Program-made: the position numbers and the translations under genes | The notes under the pieces: model-generated | What the model was told of the DNA's origin: nothing | The model's database searches: none | Seen by the model: the letters and a program-made list of their open reading frames with translations, nothing else | Shown here: piece after piece, positions 1-13,500 of the stretch | Position numbering within the stretch: position 1 is the first letter of the stretch | Layout: each line of letters begins with the position of its first letter | From: Yponomeuta sedellus | Taxonomy: Eukaryota; Arthropoda; Insecta; Lepidoptera; Yponomeutidae | Assembly: GCA_934045075.1 (NCBI GenBank) | Contig: OW203751.1 | Location: 6,335,822 to 6,399,821 of the forward strand | Direction of reading: 5' to 3' | Length of the DNA: 64,000 nucleotides

Positions 1-1453
1 GACACACTTTTCAAACCGCTTCGGTGGTAACTCTAATATATATCTTGAAGAGTCGTACTAGAGAACCATATACAGTGAGTGCCCCATAAAGGATTTGGGA
101 CTATTAAATGTGTGTGTGTCGTGTTTTATCGCTTGAGGTTTCACCATAATCAGCCGGTGTTAGTCCACTGCTGGACACAGGCCTCTCCCAAGACACGCCA
201 CTGAGCCCGCTCTTCGGCTCTCCTCTTCCAGCCACTGTTCACCGCTTTGCGAATGTCGTCGCCACGCACCTTGATTATGTAACTTTTAACGTATACATCT
301 GTGTGCTAAAGGAATGTTTACTTAGCCCTGCCTTATAGATATGAGGCGTTTTATGTATCATCCATGGTGGATACCCCATTTCATACGTGTTACATTGAGC
401 CACGTACTGTACGACAAAGTCCCGTAGATATTTCGTTTTTGCACACACATATATATATACGTAAAATGTTGGAAGTAATCAAGGCGCTGGTCACAGAGCG
501 TCCTAAGCTTTTAGTAAATACCTCGGCTACTATCGGATAGAATCGGATGTATTCGTGTAATAGAAATATCGAAACTAATATGACACTTAATCCGCTATTT
601 GACACGTTTCAAATTTGACGCGAGAAATTAATATTTCCTCTAGGATTTAACGTATGAAACCGCTATATATATTGATTTTTGCTAAGTATGCAGATAAGCA
701 TGCAAAATTGCAAAGTAAAAAAATTTTTACGTTTAATTCGTAACGGCGAAAACGCTATCCGCCATCTTGAAACCATCTAAAGTATGTAAACAAACGTCTT
801 TCAGCCAGAGCCAGTGGACATTGATTATTATAGGACTTACATCAAAGTGGTCTTCACATAAATACACCGAGTTTCAATTGATAAAGAGTCGGGGTCTCTT
901 TTGGCATGTTTGAGCCAAGTTTTTCGAATGGTAATTTCACTGGGTACACGAATCCACAACTTCCCGGGGGTCTTTGACGTGTTTTTTCATTCTCGAACAA
1001 TGCAATAATGATAATTGGTATATTTTGGATGTAAATTCAATGAAATCATGGTTACGTTGTCGTTATTTCACTAAGCTCAGAGATCACTTCCAGAAAATTG
1101 AATGTAAACGACGTTTACAATTTTTTGGATTTCAAACCAATGACAAAAATGTCTGATCGCGTTTCTGGCTGTTTTGAAAAATAAAGTTTTAATATATATT
1201 TTTATGTTGCTTTTAGGTCCTCAAAAAATATACTAAAATATTTTTTGGTCTAATGGAAGAGTTATTTACCGTTTAAGACTTACTTAAAAAGAGAGTCAAA
1301 TAGCGGATTTCGAAAAACAGAGCAGGAAGTAGTATTACACTCGTGTGCTTTCGGCGAAAACCGAAGCCTACTCTAGAGCCCGAGGTATATTCTAAAAGCT
1401 AACAGACTGTAAGTTTGCGGTTTGAACAGTGCGAACAATTCTTGCCTTTCCAG
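1..1453. other. SETDB1 upstream intron, repeat fragments
   Basis: No coding exon found. About 150-270 holds a fragment of the 'agtccactgctggacacagg' retrotransposon tail family. 500-600 and 1316-1412 are pieces of a dispersed repeat that reappears inverted at 20674-20905 and at 40996-41050. The rest is AT-rich single-copy-looking sequence. Confidence 0.55.
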
Positions 1454-1555
1454 CCCGTTCGCCGCTCGAAACGTCCCAGGGTACAGTCCAGGGATGAAAA
1501 TCAAGCGAAGAGGCCCGCCATACCGCTCGGATTCACCGGTGACGACATGAAAAAA
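1454..1555 (+). CDS. SETDB1 (egg): SETDB1 exon 1 of window (linker, basic)
   Basis: 34 codons, phase 0 at both ends, acceptor tttccag and donor gtaagc. It encodes a basic low-complexity stretch starting PVRRSKRPR, which could act as a nuclear localisation signal, then [11 protein letters not shown]. It is the first exon seen; the upstream exon must end in phase 0 and lies before the window. Weakly conserved, so supported mainly by splice sites and phase. Confidence 0.8.
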
Positions 1556-4500
1556 GTAAGCTTAACCTGCTAAATAAGCCCCGCCACTATAAATAAATGA
1601 ATATTCATGGAAATATTGCACAGATCTCGTTAGCCCTATACTAAGTACAAATAAATGACTTGTGTTATAGGTGCTAATTCGACGATAGATTTAATACAAT
1701 AAATACATAGATAACATCCAAGACCCGAGACAAACTAGAAAAGATCGTTTCCTAGTTTGACCCGGCCGGGGATCAAACCGCCAAAAGGCCTCTGACATGG
1801 CTTAACGACTGCCTCTACAAGACAGCCGGCACTAGCGTTTAATTATAGATAATAAATTAACTCCATATTCTGCTTTCAGGAGATAACGGACGACGGAAAT
1901 GTCAAAGTGGATGATGATGTGAGTAAATACATAGAAACTTTATTTATAAGTACTACAAATACACACAAATCCTCTTAAAATAAATAAATAACTTCCACAC
2001 AACGTAATGAATTGTCCTGTAAACGAAAAGTGAAACAACTTTGAAAAACCGTTGCGTTCGTTTGGACATGTGGAGAGGATGAAGGAAGAAAGATTGACGA
2101 AACATATATATATTGCGAATGTGAGTGGAAGGGCTGGAAAAGGACGTCCCAGGTGGACATACATCGACCAAATAGGGGATGTATTAGCAAGGGGAAGGTA
2201 ATACCAGGTAATACGCCTGCATCCCAGATGGTTAGGCAGAGGCCTACCCCTCAGGGATACAGGCGTGAGGTTATGTATGTATGTTTGTTACAAAAACCGG
2301 ACAAGTTCGAATCGTTGGTTCCGTAGGAATTTTATACTATTTTTATTTTTAATGCACTAACCCATGCTAAGAACAATTTCAAAAACCTATTTAGAGGCTA
2401 AAAAAAATTCCACCCATGCTGGGATTCGAATCTGCGACCTCTGGCTATCCGTGCCAGCGCTGTTTCCAACTGAGCTTATGGGCGACCGGCATCAGTGAAT
2501 TTTCGAACCTCTTTACACTATTCTCTGTATTACGTACAGGCAGCGACATCTGGCTGAAGCAATATGGTGGAATTTTTTGCCTCTAAATAGGCTTTTGAAA
2601 AGGTGTGGAAAATATTTTCATTATTTAAAAAAGCGTCCCAATTACCCCCCAATGACGGCACAACCTTGCGCTATGGCGCTCATTAGGGGAGGGCTATGTC
2701 CAGCAGTGGACTAATATAGCCTGAACAAGAAGAAGGAAAAAGCGTCGTAATCTGCCTAAGGCCGATATTAGACTATCATATATTCATCATAGAAATATGA
2801 TGTCATATCTGTCAAATTCTAGGATAATTTTTTTCTATGATGCTGCTCTTTAATTGCATATTACATATAAGGTTGGAACGTTTTATAACTTTTATAATTA
2901 ATAAATAAACTCTGGAACGACTTCAGGTGTGGTTTTAGTTGTAGATTTATAGTAACTTTAAAACAGAAAACTGGATAAAAAAAACGGAGAAACAGGTAAA
3001 ATAGTCAGATCTGGTCAAAGGGTAAAGTAGTAGTCGATGAAAAATGAGGGAAATCGAAGAATGAGTGACAAAATTTAAATATTTCAAATATTTTGAAATA
3101 TTTAAATTGATTGATAGAAAAAGAAATAAAAATTGTGTAAAGAGGTTTGCACCGTTACAAAGTCATATCCACGTCATAGGCAATGAAAATGCATACCAAT
3201 TTAGCCACGTTTTCCATTGCTATGAGCGCAATTATAGTAATTGCCCTGAGGTTGAGAAAAAAGTAAAGAATAAAAAAGGAACAATCGACGTATTTGGTTT
3301 AGACCGTGGATTGCGAGGCAATCAGAGATAGGATTCATTGACATAGTACTAGAAAAACTTAGACTGGAAGACTTAAAGTCCTACAAAATGTACCTCCGTA
3401 TGGACGGAGACGTATTTAACAAATTCAAAATTCAAATTCAAATCAATTTATTTCAACGTAAAGAATTTACATTCTGTTTGCTGAATGTCAATGTACAATG
3501 TAAAATGTAAGCCGCCGCCTTCGGGCCGTATTGTAGTGGAGAAAAAGGCAGCGGAAAAAAAACTCCACTCTGACCATCTTATATTGTCAATAATTTCAAA
3601 ACATAAACTCATTTAAAATGTCCAATCAGTGCAAAAGATCGTCTACTCTGAAGTTAGAAATACGATCATAATTGTACGCATGCTGTCAAATAGGATCATA
3701 CTTCTATGATCATAGACAATATGAATCATATGTTGTCATTACACCGTCATAGATTTTTCATACAAATACGAGTCCTACATCTATGATCATATTTCTATAA
3801 TAGTGTAATATTGGCCTAAGTGTCTAAAATTGTCTCTCCACTCTCCCACGAACAGAATACGGACATAAAAGTGATAGCGCTCTCAGCCGAGGCCGCCCCT
3901 ACGGGCCTTCCGGCCCTTGGGACGTTGACGAGGCACCCTGTAGCCGTTGGGATGAGCGTCTTTGCCATGAGACACGCCTTCGGAGCTTGGCAGATGGCTA
4001 CAGTGGTGCAGGCGCTGCCTAGATTGAACCAGGTGAGTTAAATAAGATAAGAATATTCTTTATTGAACACTGGAAAACAACAACAACAAAACAAGCCATT
4101 AATTAAATATAAATATACATGGACATATTACACAGATCTCGTTAGCCCTATACTAAGTACAACAAATAACATCCAAGACCCGAGACAAACTAGAAAAGTT
4201 TCCTAGTATGACCCGGCCGGGGATGGAACCCGAGACCTTCAGTTTTACAGTTAGCGTGCCAAACCACTGCGCCACCGAGGCCGGATTAGCACATTAATGT
4301 GCAGTTACTTCTTTGTGCCTTTGGCCATTGAGACTACGGGGGCTTGGGGAGTCCAGGGACGAGCATTCATAAAGGAATTAGGGCGTCGCCTGAGGAACCG
4401 CGGCATGGACTGTCGCTCCGGGGCATACTTGATGCAGAGGATCTCCCTCGCTGTGCAGCGGGGTAACGTTGCAAGCGTTATGGGAACCTTTGGCTCGGGG

Positions 4501-7500
4501 CGGTTTGCTCGACAGCTAATTTTGGTTTGTATTAAAAAGTTAAGATTACTTTTCTAAATTCCGCCAAAAATCCCACAAGCACCATGCGGTGAGCTAATGC
4601 ACCGCCCTCCCTCCCACTGTTTCAAGCAGAAGCAAGACACGAACACACCACTACCAACGCCAATACTTGTGTGAGAAAACACGCGACGCGTTTCGCCTCT
4701 AACACGAGGCATCCTCAGACTTCGGGAGGGCGGTGCATTAGCTAACCGCATGGTGCTTGTGAGATTTTTGCCGGAATTTAGCAAAGTAATCTTAACTTTT
4801 TAATGCTATTATGGATTTCCGCAAAGTAACGCCTGATTTTATACAATAATTTTAGTTTGTGTTTTTGCGTGCATATATATGTATATATTTATTTCTGACA
4901 TATTTTTGTGCTTATGAATATTTTTTATATTTTATTACTTTAGACGAAACGTTTGTGGATGTATATTTTTATGCTCGTGTAAGATTGTGCTCTGTATTTT
5001 ACTAAATAATTAAATTCTTTAGTTATTTTGTTACAAACAAGCCCGGAATGCATATTTTAAAGCAAACACGGTCATCCCAACGAAGATAGGTTGCTCCATC
5101 AAACAACCTAGAGCCGGGAGTGGTTAGATGCTGGGCTATGTAACTTGACACGTCCAAATCCTCAATACCATAGGTATTTGTTAATGCTTGTTATTCGTTA
5201 GGTACCAGCAGAATACCATGCTCTTCATATGTTACAGAAAGACAACTTTCTGTAACATATGCTCAGCTGGGCCCTTTTCACAAACGCAGTACATTGGCAC
5301 GGTATTTAAATGACTTGTTTTGTTATTGCTTTACATTGTTCTTTTTTTTTGTGCAAAATGTTGGATCGCGTGTTATTTCTTAGCTCTAAGTATCATTGTA
5401 CTGTGTTAAATCAATTTGTGAATAAAACCATTTCTATTCTATCATATTGTATGGAATCAGGCGTTACTTTGCGGAAATCCATAATAGCATTAAAACGTGA
5501 AAATTACTTTTCTAAATTCCGCTAAAAATCCCACAAACACCACGCGGTTAGTTAATGCACCGCCCTCCCTCCCGCTTTTTCGATCAGAAGCAGGACACGT
5601 CATGGTAGACATGTGAGCCTGAGGATGCCTCGTGTCAGAGGCGAAACGCGTCGCGTATTTTCTCACACAAGTATTGGTGTCGGTGGTGGTGTGTTCGTGT
5701 CTTGCTTCTGCTTGAAAAAGTGTGAGGGAGGGCGGTGCATTAACTAACCGCATGGTGCTTGTGGGATTTTGGCGGAATTTAGCAAAGTAATTTTCACGTT
5801 TTAATGTTATTATGGATTTCCGCAAAGTAACACCCGATTCCATACGATATGGTATTGTGGATTTAGACGTGTCTAGTAACATAGCCCAGCATCTAACTAC
5901 TCCTGACACTAGACTATTCGACTATGCAACCTGTGGCCGTTGGGATGACCGTCTTTACCTTAAAATATGCATTCCGGGCTTGGCAGAAGGCTACATGCTT
6001 CAGGCGCCTAGGGGGAATCAGGTAAGTTAGTTATTTTCTAAAATGTGTTTGTTTATGGTATTGGGGATCTAGACTTGTCTAGTAACGTATCCCAGTCCAA
6101 GGCGAGCTTGTCTCCGAAAGAGTTTTCTTCCAGCAAACGTTAGAGAGACGAAGGGGCAGTAATATAATGTCTATCTATGTAAGTAATAAATGAACTACAT
6201 AAACTAAATATATAAAAAAAAGAAAATAAAACCATACATAGATATTTAAACTAAATATGTAGCTCAATGTTACAGGTAGACAATGCTCTTTTAACCGCTT
6301 CTAATTTTTTTACTAATTTTCAGAATCTAAGCGGAATATTTGCACTTTATTTGTTTTAAAAACCTATTTAGAGGCTAAAAATTCCACCTATGCCGGGATT
6401 CGAACCCGCCTCTGGCTATCCGTGCCAGCGCTCTATCCAACTGATCTAATGGGCGACTCACCGGCATCAGTGGAATTTCGAACCTCTTTACACTATTCTC
6501 TGTATTACGTACAGGCAGCGACATCTGGCTGAGTCGCCCATTAGCTCAGTTGGATCGACCGCTGGCACGGATAGCCAGAGGTCGCGGGTTCGATTCCTGG
6601 CATGGGTGGAATTTTTAGCCTCTAAATAGGTTTTTAAAATTGTCCTTAGCACGGGTTAGTGCATTAAAAATAAAAATAGTATAACTTTATTTGTTTTTTT
6701 TGTTACACTTTATCGCACACTAAAACATTAACAAAAGTTGAACTTATATTTAAACAGGCATGATAAAAATTACATGCAAAGACGTAAAATTACGTATATT
6801 TCAAAAGAAATTATCTATCAGAGCCTCAGACCATATTTATCGAAATTGTACTCATTTTACTTCAATCACGAAAAAATACAGATTGTGCGAGCGAGACAGC
6901 ACGCTGCAAGTAAGAGCTCTCTTAATCCATTATTTATTTACTTGATTGTTAATGCTTTAAGGTGAAATAAGTATAAAATAATTTATTACCAAATGAATTA
7001 TCATGTTACAACATGCATGTGGAGTGGGAGTCTGTGGAAACAGAGGTATTATTTAAAAAAAACATGCATGTGGAGTGGGAGTCTGTGGAAACAGAGGTAT
7101 TATTTAAAAAAAAACATGCATGTGGATTCATAATCAGGCTATATCAGTCCACTGCAGTGTTACTATCGTCAAAATCTGGGTTGCCGTATCTAAAGATTCA
7201 AATTGCCGTATTTATGAATCAAAATCGCAGATCTGCCGTGTTATCTTTTAATTAAATAATTGGTGTTTGAAACATAAAAATAATAAGTACATTTTCAACT
7301 TTCTATATTTTCTTCATCCTATAGGTTTCTAATACACTGCTTGTGCAATGAAATAATATTCATTGCACAAGCATTGTATTATACTATTTTTATTTTTAAT
7401 GCACTAACCCGTGCTAAGGAACAAATTTAAAAACCTATTTAGAGGCTAAAATCTGGCACGGATAGCCAGAGGTTGCGGGTTCGAATCCCGGCATGGGTGA

Positions 7501-10500
7501 AAATTTTAGCCTCTAAATAGGTTTTTAAGCATTGTATTGTGCAATGAATATTATTCTTTGCTTTTCATTTTGATAAGCATATCTCCTGACACCTGAAATT
7601 TTGTGCAACCCTCTTGATTTCGAATAGCTTGTTTAGCTAAGAGTGGGACATATAAAAGAGATTGCATGAGACATCTAGTTCAATTTATGTTAGCAGGAAA
7701 ATTTTCTTTGGGAAATCCCGAAAATCGGACACATTTATTACTTTATTGTTTTAAAAACCTATTTAAAAACCTATTCAAATAGGTTTACTATTATTATTAC
7801 CTATTTAAATAGGATACTTTTCGTTTGTAATATTTTTTGTTTTAAGCTTACGAGCACGTTGGACTTGAATTGCCGTATTATATGATACGGTAGTCGAAAT
7901 CCTGCCGTATACCGTATATTAGAAAAAACATCCATGAATTATCGTATATTACGGCAATTGCCGTATCAATAATAACACTGGTCCACTGCTCGACATAGCT
8001 CTCCCCTAATGAGCGCCATAGCCTGTCTTCATCCAGCATCTGTCCGCAGTTTTTCGTCATCCCGCCTGGTCGGAGGGCGTCATACACTGCGCATGTGGAT
8101 TTATCATTATTCATTGTGACGATTCAATTGTAAACCAAATTATGTTTGTAACACTAGGTGGTTACAATACAATAGACAAGCGGTGATGTTACAATGATGA
8201 TGATTGGCCTTTTTGCATCTACGTAATGAGATGATTTATACAGCGTCCAGTCGTATCTTCACTCACAAGTCACACTAGATGGGTGAAAGGACCACTCCGA
8301 CGCTGTAGTGCCTGGGACATGGTTTTTTTATAGATGGTGTAGGCTTGCCCAGCACCTATACCATCCTGACAGCTTAGTCGACCTAGCCCACAGGAAAGAC
8401 TAGTCAATACGTGCGGAGCCAACCAAGCCGCGGGTTTCCTAACGATGTTTTCCTTCACCGTTAGCGTGTGGTATTGCGACTACAATTTCGCAAATGTACG
8501 TAACTTTGAAATTAAACAAAGTCATTGGGACATGCCCGCACTCGGGATCGAACCTGGGGCTCTCGCTTGCCAGTCCATGGTTCTACCCACTGAGCTACCA
8601 CCGCTCTGATGTTACAATAGATAAGCACATAATTAAGCTCTTTTTTTATTTATGGACATGTAATATATCCAGAAATGTAAAATAAAAAATTGCTGTCCAC
8701 GTTAAGGTCAGCACTTTCCCCAAATATCACGGGTACATCGTCATTGGAAGCCAAAATCAACGGTAGCAATCTCAACCCTTGAATAAAACTTAATAAGAGG
8801 CTACCTTTAAACTCCATAGACAAGAATAGAGTTAAAATAAATTATTTGCGTAATAATACTTTAATTCACTACAAGAAACGCTTACAAATAACCCCAATCG
8901 ATGAAATCGGCCACCAAACCGTTCATCCAAGTACTCAACACAGAATTGCTGCCCACGTTCAGGTCAGCACTTTCCCCAAATATCTCCGGCACATCGTCGT
9001 TGGAAGCCAACATTAATGGTAGCAATCTCAACCCTTGAATGAAACCTAACAGGAGTCTATCTTTGAATTCCTTCTCGAAGGTGTCCTCAGAAAACACTGC
9101 CTCCACTTTCACATCGAAATGCCGAAGGAAATCCTTCAAGGTCGTATAGTAGATCGTCTTCAAGTGTTCCAAGTAAAGTCTTCTGAACTCCCGGTCGGTC
9201 GCTAGGAAGACGAAGTACATGAGGTCGTTCAGAGGGTGGCCGTAGTGGACTAGCTGATAATCTATCGGCATCACGTCGGCCAGTACGCCGTTCTGGAAGT
9301 GAAATAGGCTCTTGAATAGAATACAAAATATTAATTTGTTAAAAACCGAATAGGCTTATATTCTCTGTATACTCTGTACTATTCTCTGTATTACGTACAG
9401 GCAGCGACATCTGGCTGAAGTCGATTGCATCACTTACAGCCCCGACTACCTACTTTGCAATTAGGTTTTTACATCGGAATGATATCGCTGTACCCACATG
9501 ATTATACTATTTTTATTTTTAATGCACTAACCTGTGCTAAGGACAATTTTAAAAAACCTATTTAGATGTTAAAAATTCCACCCATGCCGGGATTCGAACC
9601 CGCGACCTCTGGCTATCCGTGCCGGCGCTCTTTCCAACTGAGCTAATGGGCGACTCACCGGCATCAGTGAAATTTCGAACCTCTGCAATATTCTCTGTAT
9701 TACGTATTTATTTGTTTTCAAGCGAAATGAGGCACAAAAATCACTTATACTAGAGGCATTAATGACAATTTAAAGAGGCATTTATTTGACAGTATCGAAA
9801 TTACAAATGAAGATAAAAGGCTCTGTGCCTCGGCTTGCAACTAATTTACTCCAGTGTGCAACTAGTTGCCGATTTTCAGGCAAAGCCTTTTCGTAAACTA
9901 AATTATATATAACTTTTCAAAAACCTATTTAGAGGCTTTAAAAAGGCAATTTTTTTTTTAATTGTCATTAGCACCGGTTAGTGCATTAAAAGAAACAGAA
10001 TATAAATTATACTTATCTGGGTATAATTATACTATTGTTATGAAGATGAATGATTGTCTTGAGATATTTAGACGACAACGATGTCGGGAATTAAAGCCAG
10101 TACAATGCATGAGTTTTATGTTTTATAAGAATTATTTAAACTCTGTTAACTAAGGATTTTGAAAACACTATGTTCGGAGTTTTTTTTTTGTCCATTTTTT
10201 CTCCAAAATGATCTGCATTTTAAAATGGATCTAGTTTATTTTCTAACGTCCAATAAATACGTCGCAGTTTCTGTGCAATAAAATACTTTGTTTGTTTATT
10301 TGTATCCTTTAAAAACCTATTTAGAGGCTAAAAATTTCACCCATGCCGGGATTCGAACCCGCAACCTCTGGCTATCCGTACCAGCGCTCTACCAATTGAG
10401 CCAATGGGCGACTCACGGCATCAGTGAAATTTCGAACCTCTTTACAATATTCTCTGTATTACGTACAGGCAGCGACATCTGACTTAAGCCTCTAAATAGG

Positions 10501-13500
10501 TTTTTAAATTTGTTCCTTAGCACGGGTTAGTGCATTAAAAATAAAAATAGTGTATTTGTATCCTTCTTTCTTTCTTTGTTTGATTGAGAAGAAGGAACGT
10601 TTTTATCACAACAGCAGTTACACAGAACAAGAACTATATTTTTTTATATAGTGTAGAAACGCCCCACTGCAGGGCACAGGCCTTCTCTTAAACAGAGAGA
10701 GTATGGGCTTAAATACCACGCGTGCCCACCGGGGATTGAAAATTTCAAGCGCTGAGGTATTGGAATACCTCAGACAGTCAGGTTTACTCACGATGTTCTC
10801 CTTCACGGTTAGCTAGTGGCATAGCTAATAAACATAATAACGTATGGAAAGAGAACATTAAACACTTTATATATACAGTCTATTTATTGTTACTTGTCCA
10901 ATTTAGTAAACAAGATTCTAACCTTAAAATTGAGATTAGATGCCTTAACTAGACATTATCTCGCAAATTCATGAACTATCATGAACTATGTTTAAAAAAT
11001 TGGCAGCGTGTTATCTAAAAGAGTGTTCCAGGTTACTTCATTTATGGAAATATGGCAGTTTTCGACTAAAAAGTCACAGTTTAAGGGTAGAATCTTGTTT
11101 ACTAAATTGGACAAGTATGAATAAATAGACTGTACATAAAAATACATTCGTAGCACAGTTTAAGGTCATACTTTATTGCACACGAAACATTAAACAGGAC
11201 ATTAAATAAGAAAAAAACATGTACAAAGCCGAGCTTGTCTCTGTAAGAGATTTCTTCCAGCAAACTTTGGACGACTGTCCACTGACTTGAAATAAGGTAA
11301 TTACGTTTTACCTAATTAATAATCGCGATTTGACCGTATAAGTACCGCGAATCATTAAGAAATACAACAACTGACTTGGACTGACTTGACTTCACAGTAC
11401 AGTGTTATTGTGTGCAAGAAACCGAGTGTTTGTGAATTGAAAATTATTTATAAGTTAAAAACGTACCACCTCAAGGGTCATCAGATTCTGCCCTCTAAAA
11501 TCGCCGTGACATAAGACCCCAAGTTCTAAGTCGCTGTCGTAGAATCTCAACATCGTATTCATCAAGTCCCCCACAAAATTCCCGACTTTTTCCTTCAAAG
11601 CGTCAGACTTCAACACTTCGATCACTTCGTACACCTCCTTCCGTCCACCGGACTCGTGCAGACCAACGAAGTCAACCAAATGCTTTCTATCTCTGATTTT
11701 CTCGTTAAAAAAGTCTGGGCATCGTTCAGCCAACGCGATGGAAAGCGCGTGAAACTTGGCCAGTTTCTCCACCGCCATTTTGGCTACGGGGAAAGTCAAA
11801 GAGCTCCGTCTAGGGGGCACAGTATAGCCTTGCAGAGCCATGTTTTCCATCACAAGACACTTCGAGCTGAAAGTCTCGTGAAACTGCACAAATTTCAACC
11901 GTTCCCTCTCGGGGACCTCCGCGAAATCTTGTAACTCTTCGAATAACACGCTCACCTCTCTATAGACGAATATCTCGTTCAGAAAAAACCCGTCCAAAGG
12001 CAGGAACGGTGAGTTCTGTTTCGGATTTTCCGGAACGCATTTTGTGAAAAAACATAGTTCCTTCTCGTTGTCTTTCAGGGCGACTTCGTGGGATGTTGAT
12101 AAGTTCCCGCTTTTGCATTGCTTTGCGTCCAAAGTGTATGTGAAAAGGCCGCGATCGCGCGCCAATTTCTTTAGGCACTCTCGCACGGTTAAAGGCAGAC
12201 TTGTTTCGACTTCCGATGCCGACATATTCTTTATTTCGCGATTAAGTTTACACTGAATTAGCCAGGCACTGAAACCTTTTCAAATGTATTAAGATAGCAA
12301 AGCGGTCTCCGATAACGACAGTGAAATATTTCAATCACCCACGGTTGACGTTAGCATGACTGCTTGCAGGTAATCCACGCGTCATAGTGCAAGATTTGTT
12401 TTTTTTTTATTCCTCACATGGCGGTCAAAGTCATGGCTTTGGTTTACACTTTATGTGCCTTCTTACGCGACGTTAGGGCTTTGCACGCCTTACAATTTTT
12501 CTCCGTGCGAAATTTCCGCGACAATCTGTGAGGTATGCAATTTGTATCAAGTGACACGCACTTGCGATTAAAAGGCGCGCGAAAGTAGTTTTTTTTTCTA
12601 CTATTTGTACTATAGACTATTTCTGCCTCGATTTAAAGTCCGACGTCCGTCAGAAAAAAAAATGGCGGTGATTTTATTCGCAATGCATGCCAAACCTTTT
12701 AAAAAGACTGACATATAATCTATTGTCAAATCTATGCGTTCACGTGCTTAGTGAAAGAACGTGAGATTTTTCTTCAGGTATGTCCACTTTTAACAGCGGC
12801 GGTAAAAATTGGAAAATAACAGAAATTTTATAGTATGATTTTGCTAGGACTTTTGGCCTTACAGTATTTTTAATACCTATGTTCTATAGAAGTATAAGCT
12901 ATAGCTTTTTTTAATAGTCCACAAAATTAAAGTTCCTGAGAAAAAAATTAAACATTGCGAGGAAACTTGAAATCGCTAATCCGCGGTAGGCACGCGTAGG
13001 AGTTAAGCCCATCTCTCTCTCTCTCTCTCTCTCTCTCAGAGAGTAGGCTTGTGTTGTGCCCTGCACTGCAGTGGAACGTTTTTAGGCTACATAAAAAACA
13101 TACATATTCCCGCGCTTTTTTTTCGCGCCCGCGTTATTTTGCGATTTATATATTTTTAAATCAAATTCCAATATTAAAAGGTTTCAACTTTTTTCTTTTT
13201 CGCTCGTCTTTGTGCCAGTCAATATCGACGCGCAATTCAAATTTAGAACGATTTTATTCATGATTGGTGCTTCTAAAATTCTACTACTTTCCTGGAAATA
13301 GTTGACATTGGCTGATTGCCATTTCACTAAATATGTATAATTATCATAATTAGGTATACAGTGCGTTCACATTAACTTGACGCGTGAGAGAATTGTTAGC
13401 ACTGAGATATTTACTGTTACCATATTAAATAAGAAATCATTCCCATTACTTGGCGAAAATAAAAGGATTGAGGGCTTGTTTTACCATCTTCCGATTAGGT

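Noticed and set aside
5490..5909. 139-codon minus-strand frame
   Set aside because: Runs through the inverted-repeat element and its flank; repetitive content and no protein similarity recognised.
6537..6612. Functional tRNA-Ile gene
   Set aside because: A/B boxes match, but the anticodon arm is altered and the sequence is embedded in a SINE found more than 20 times.
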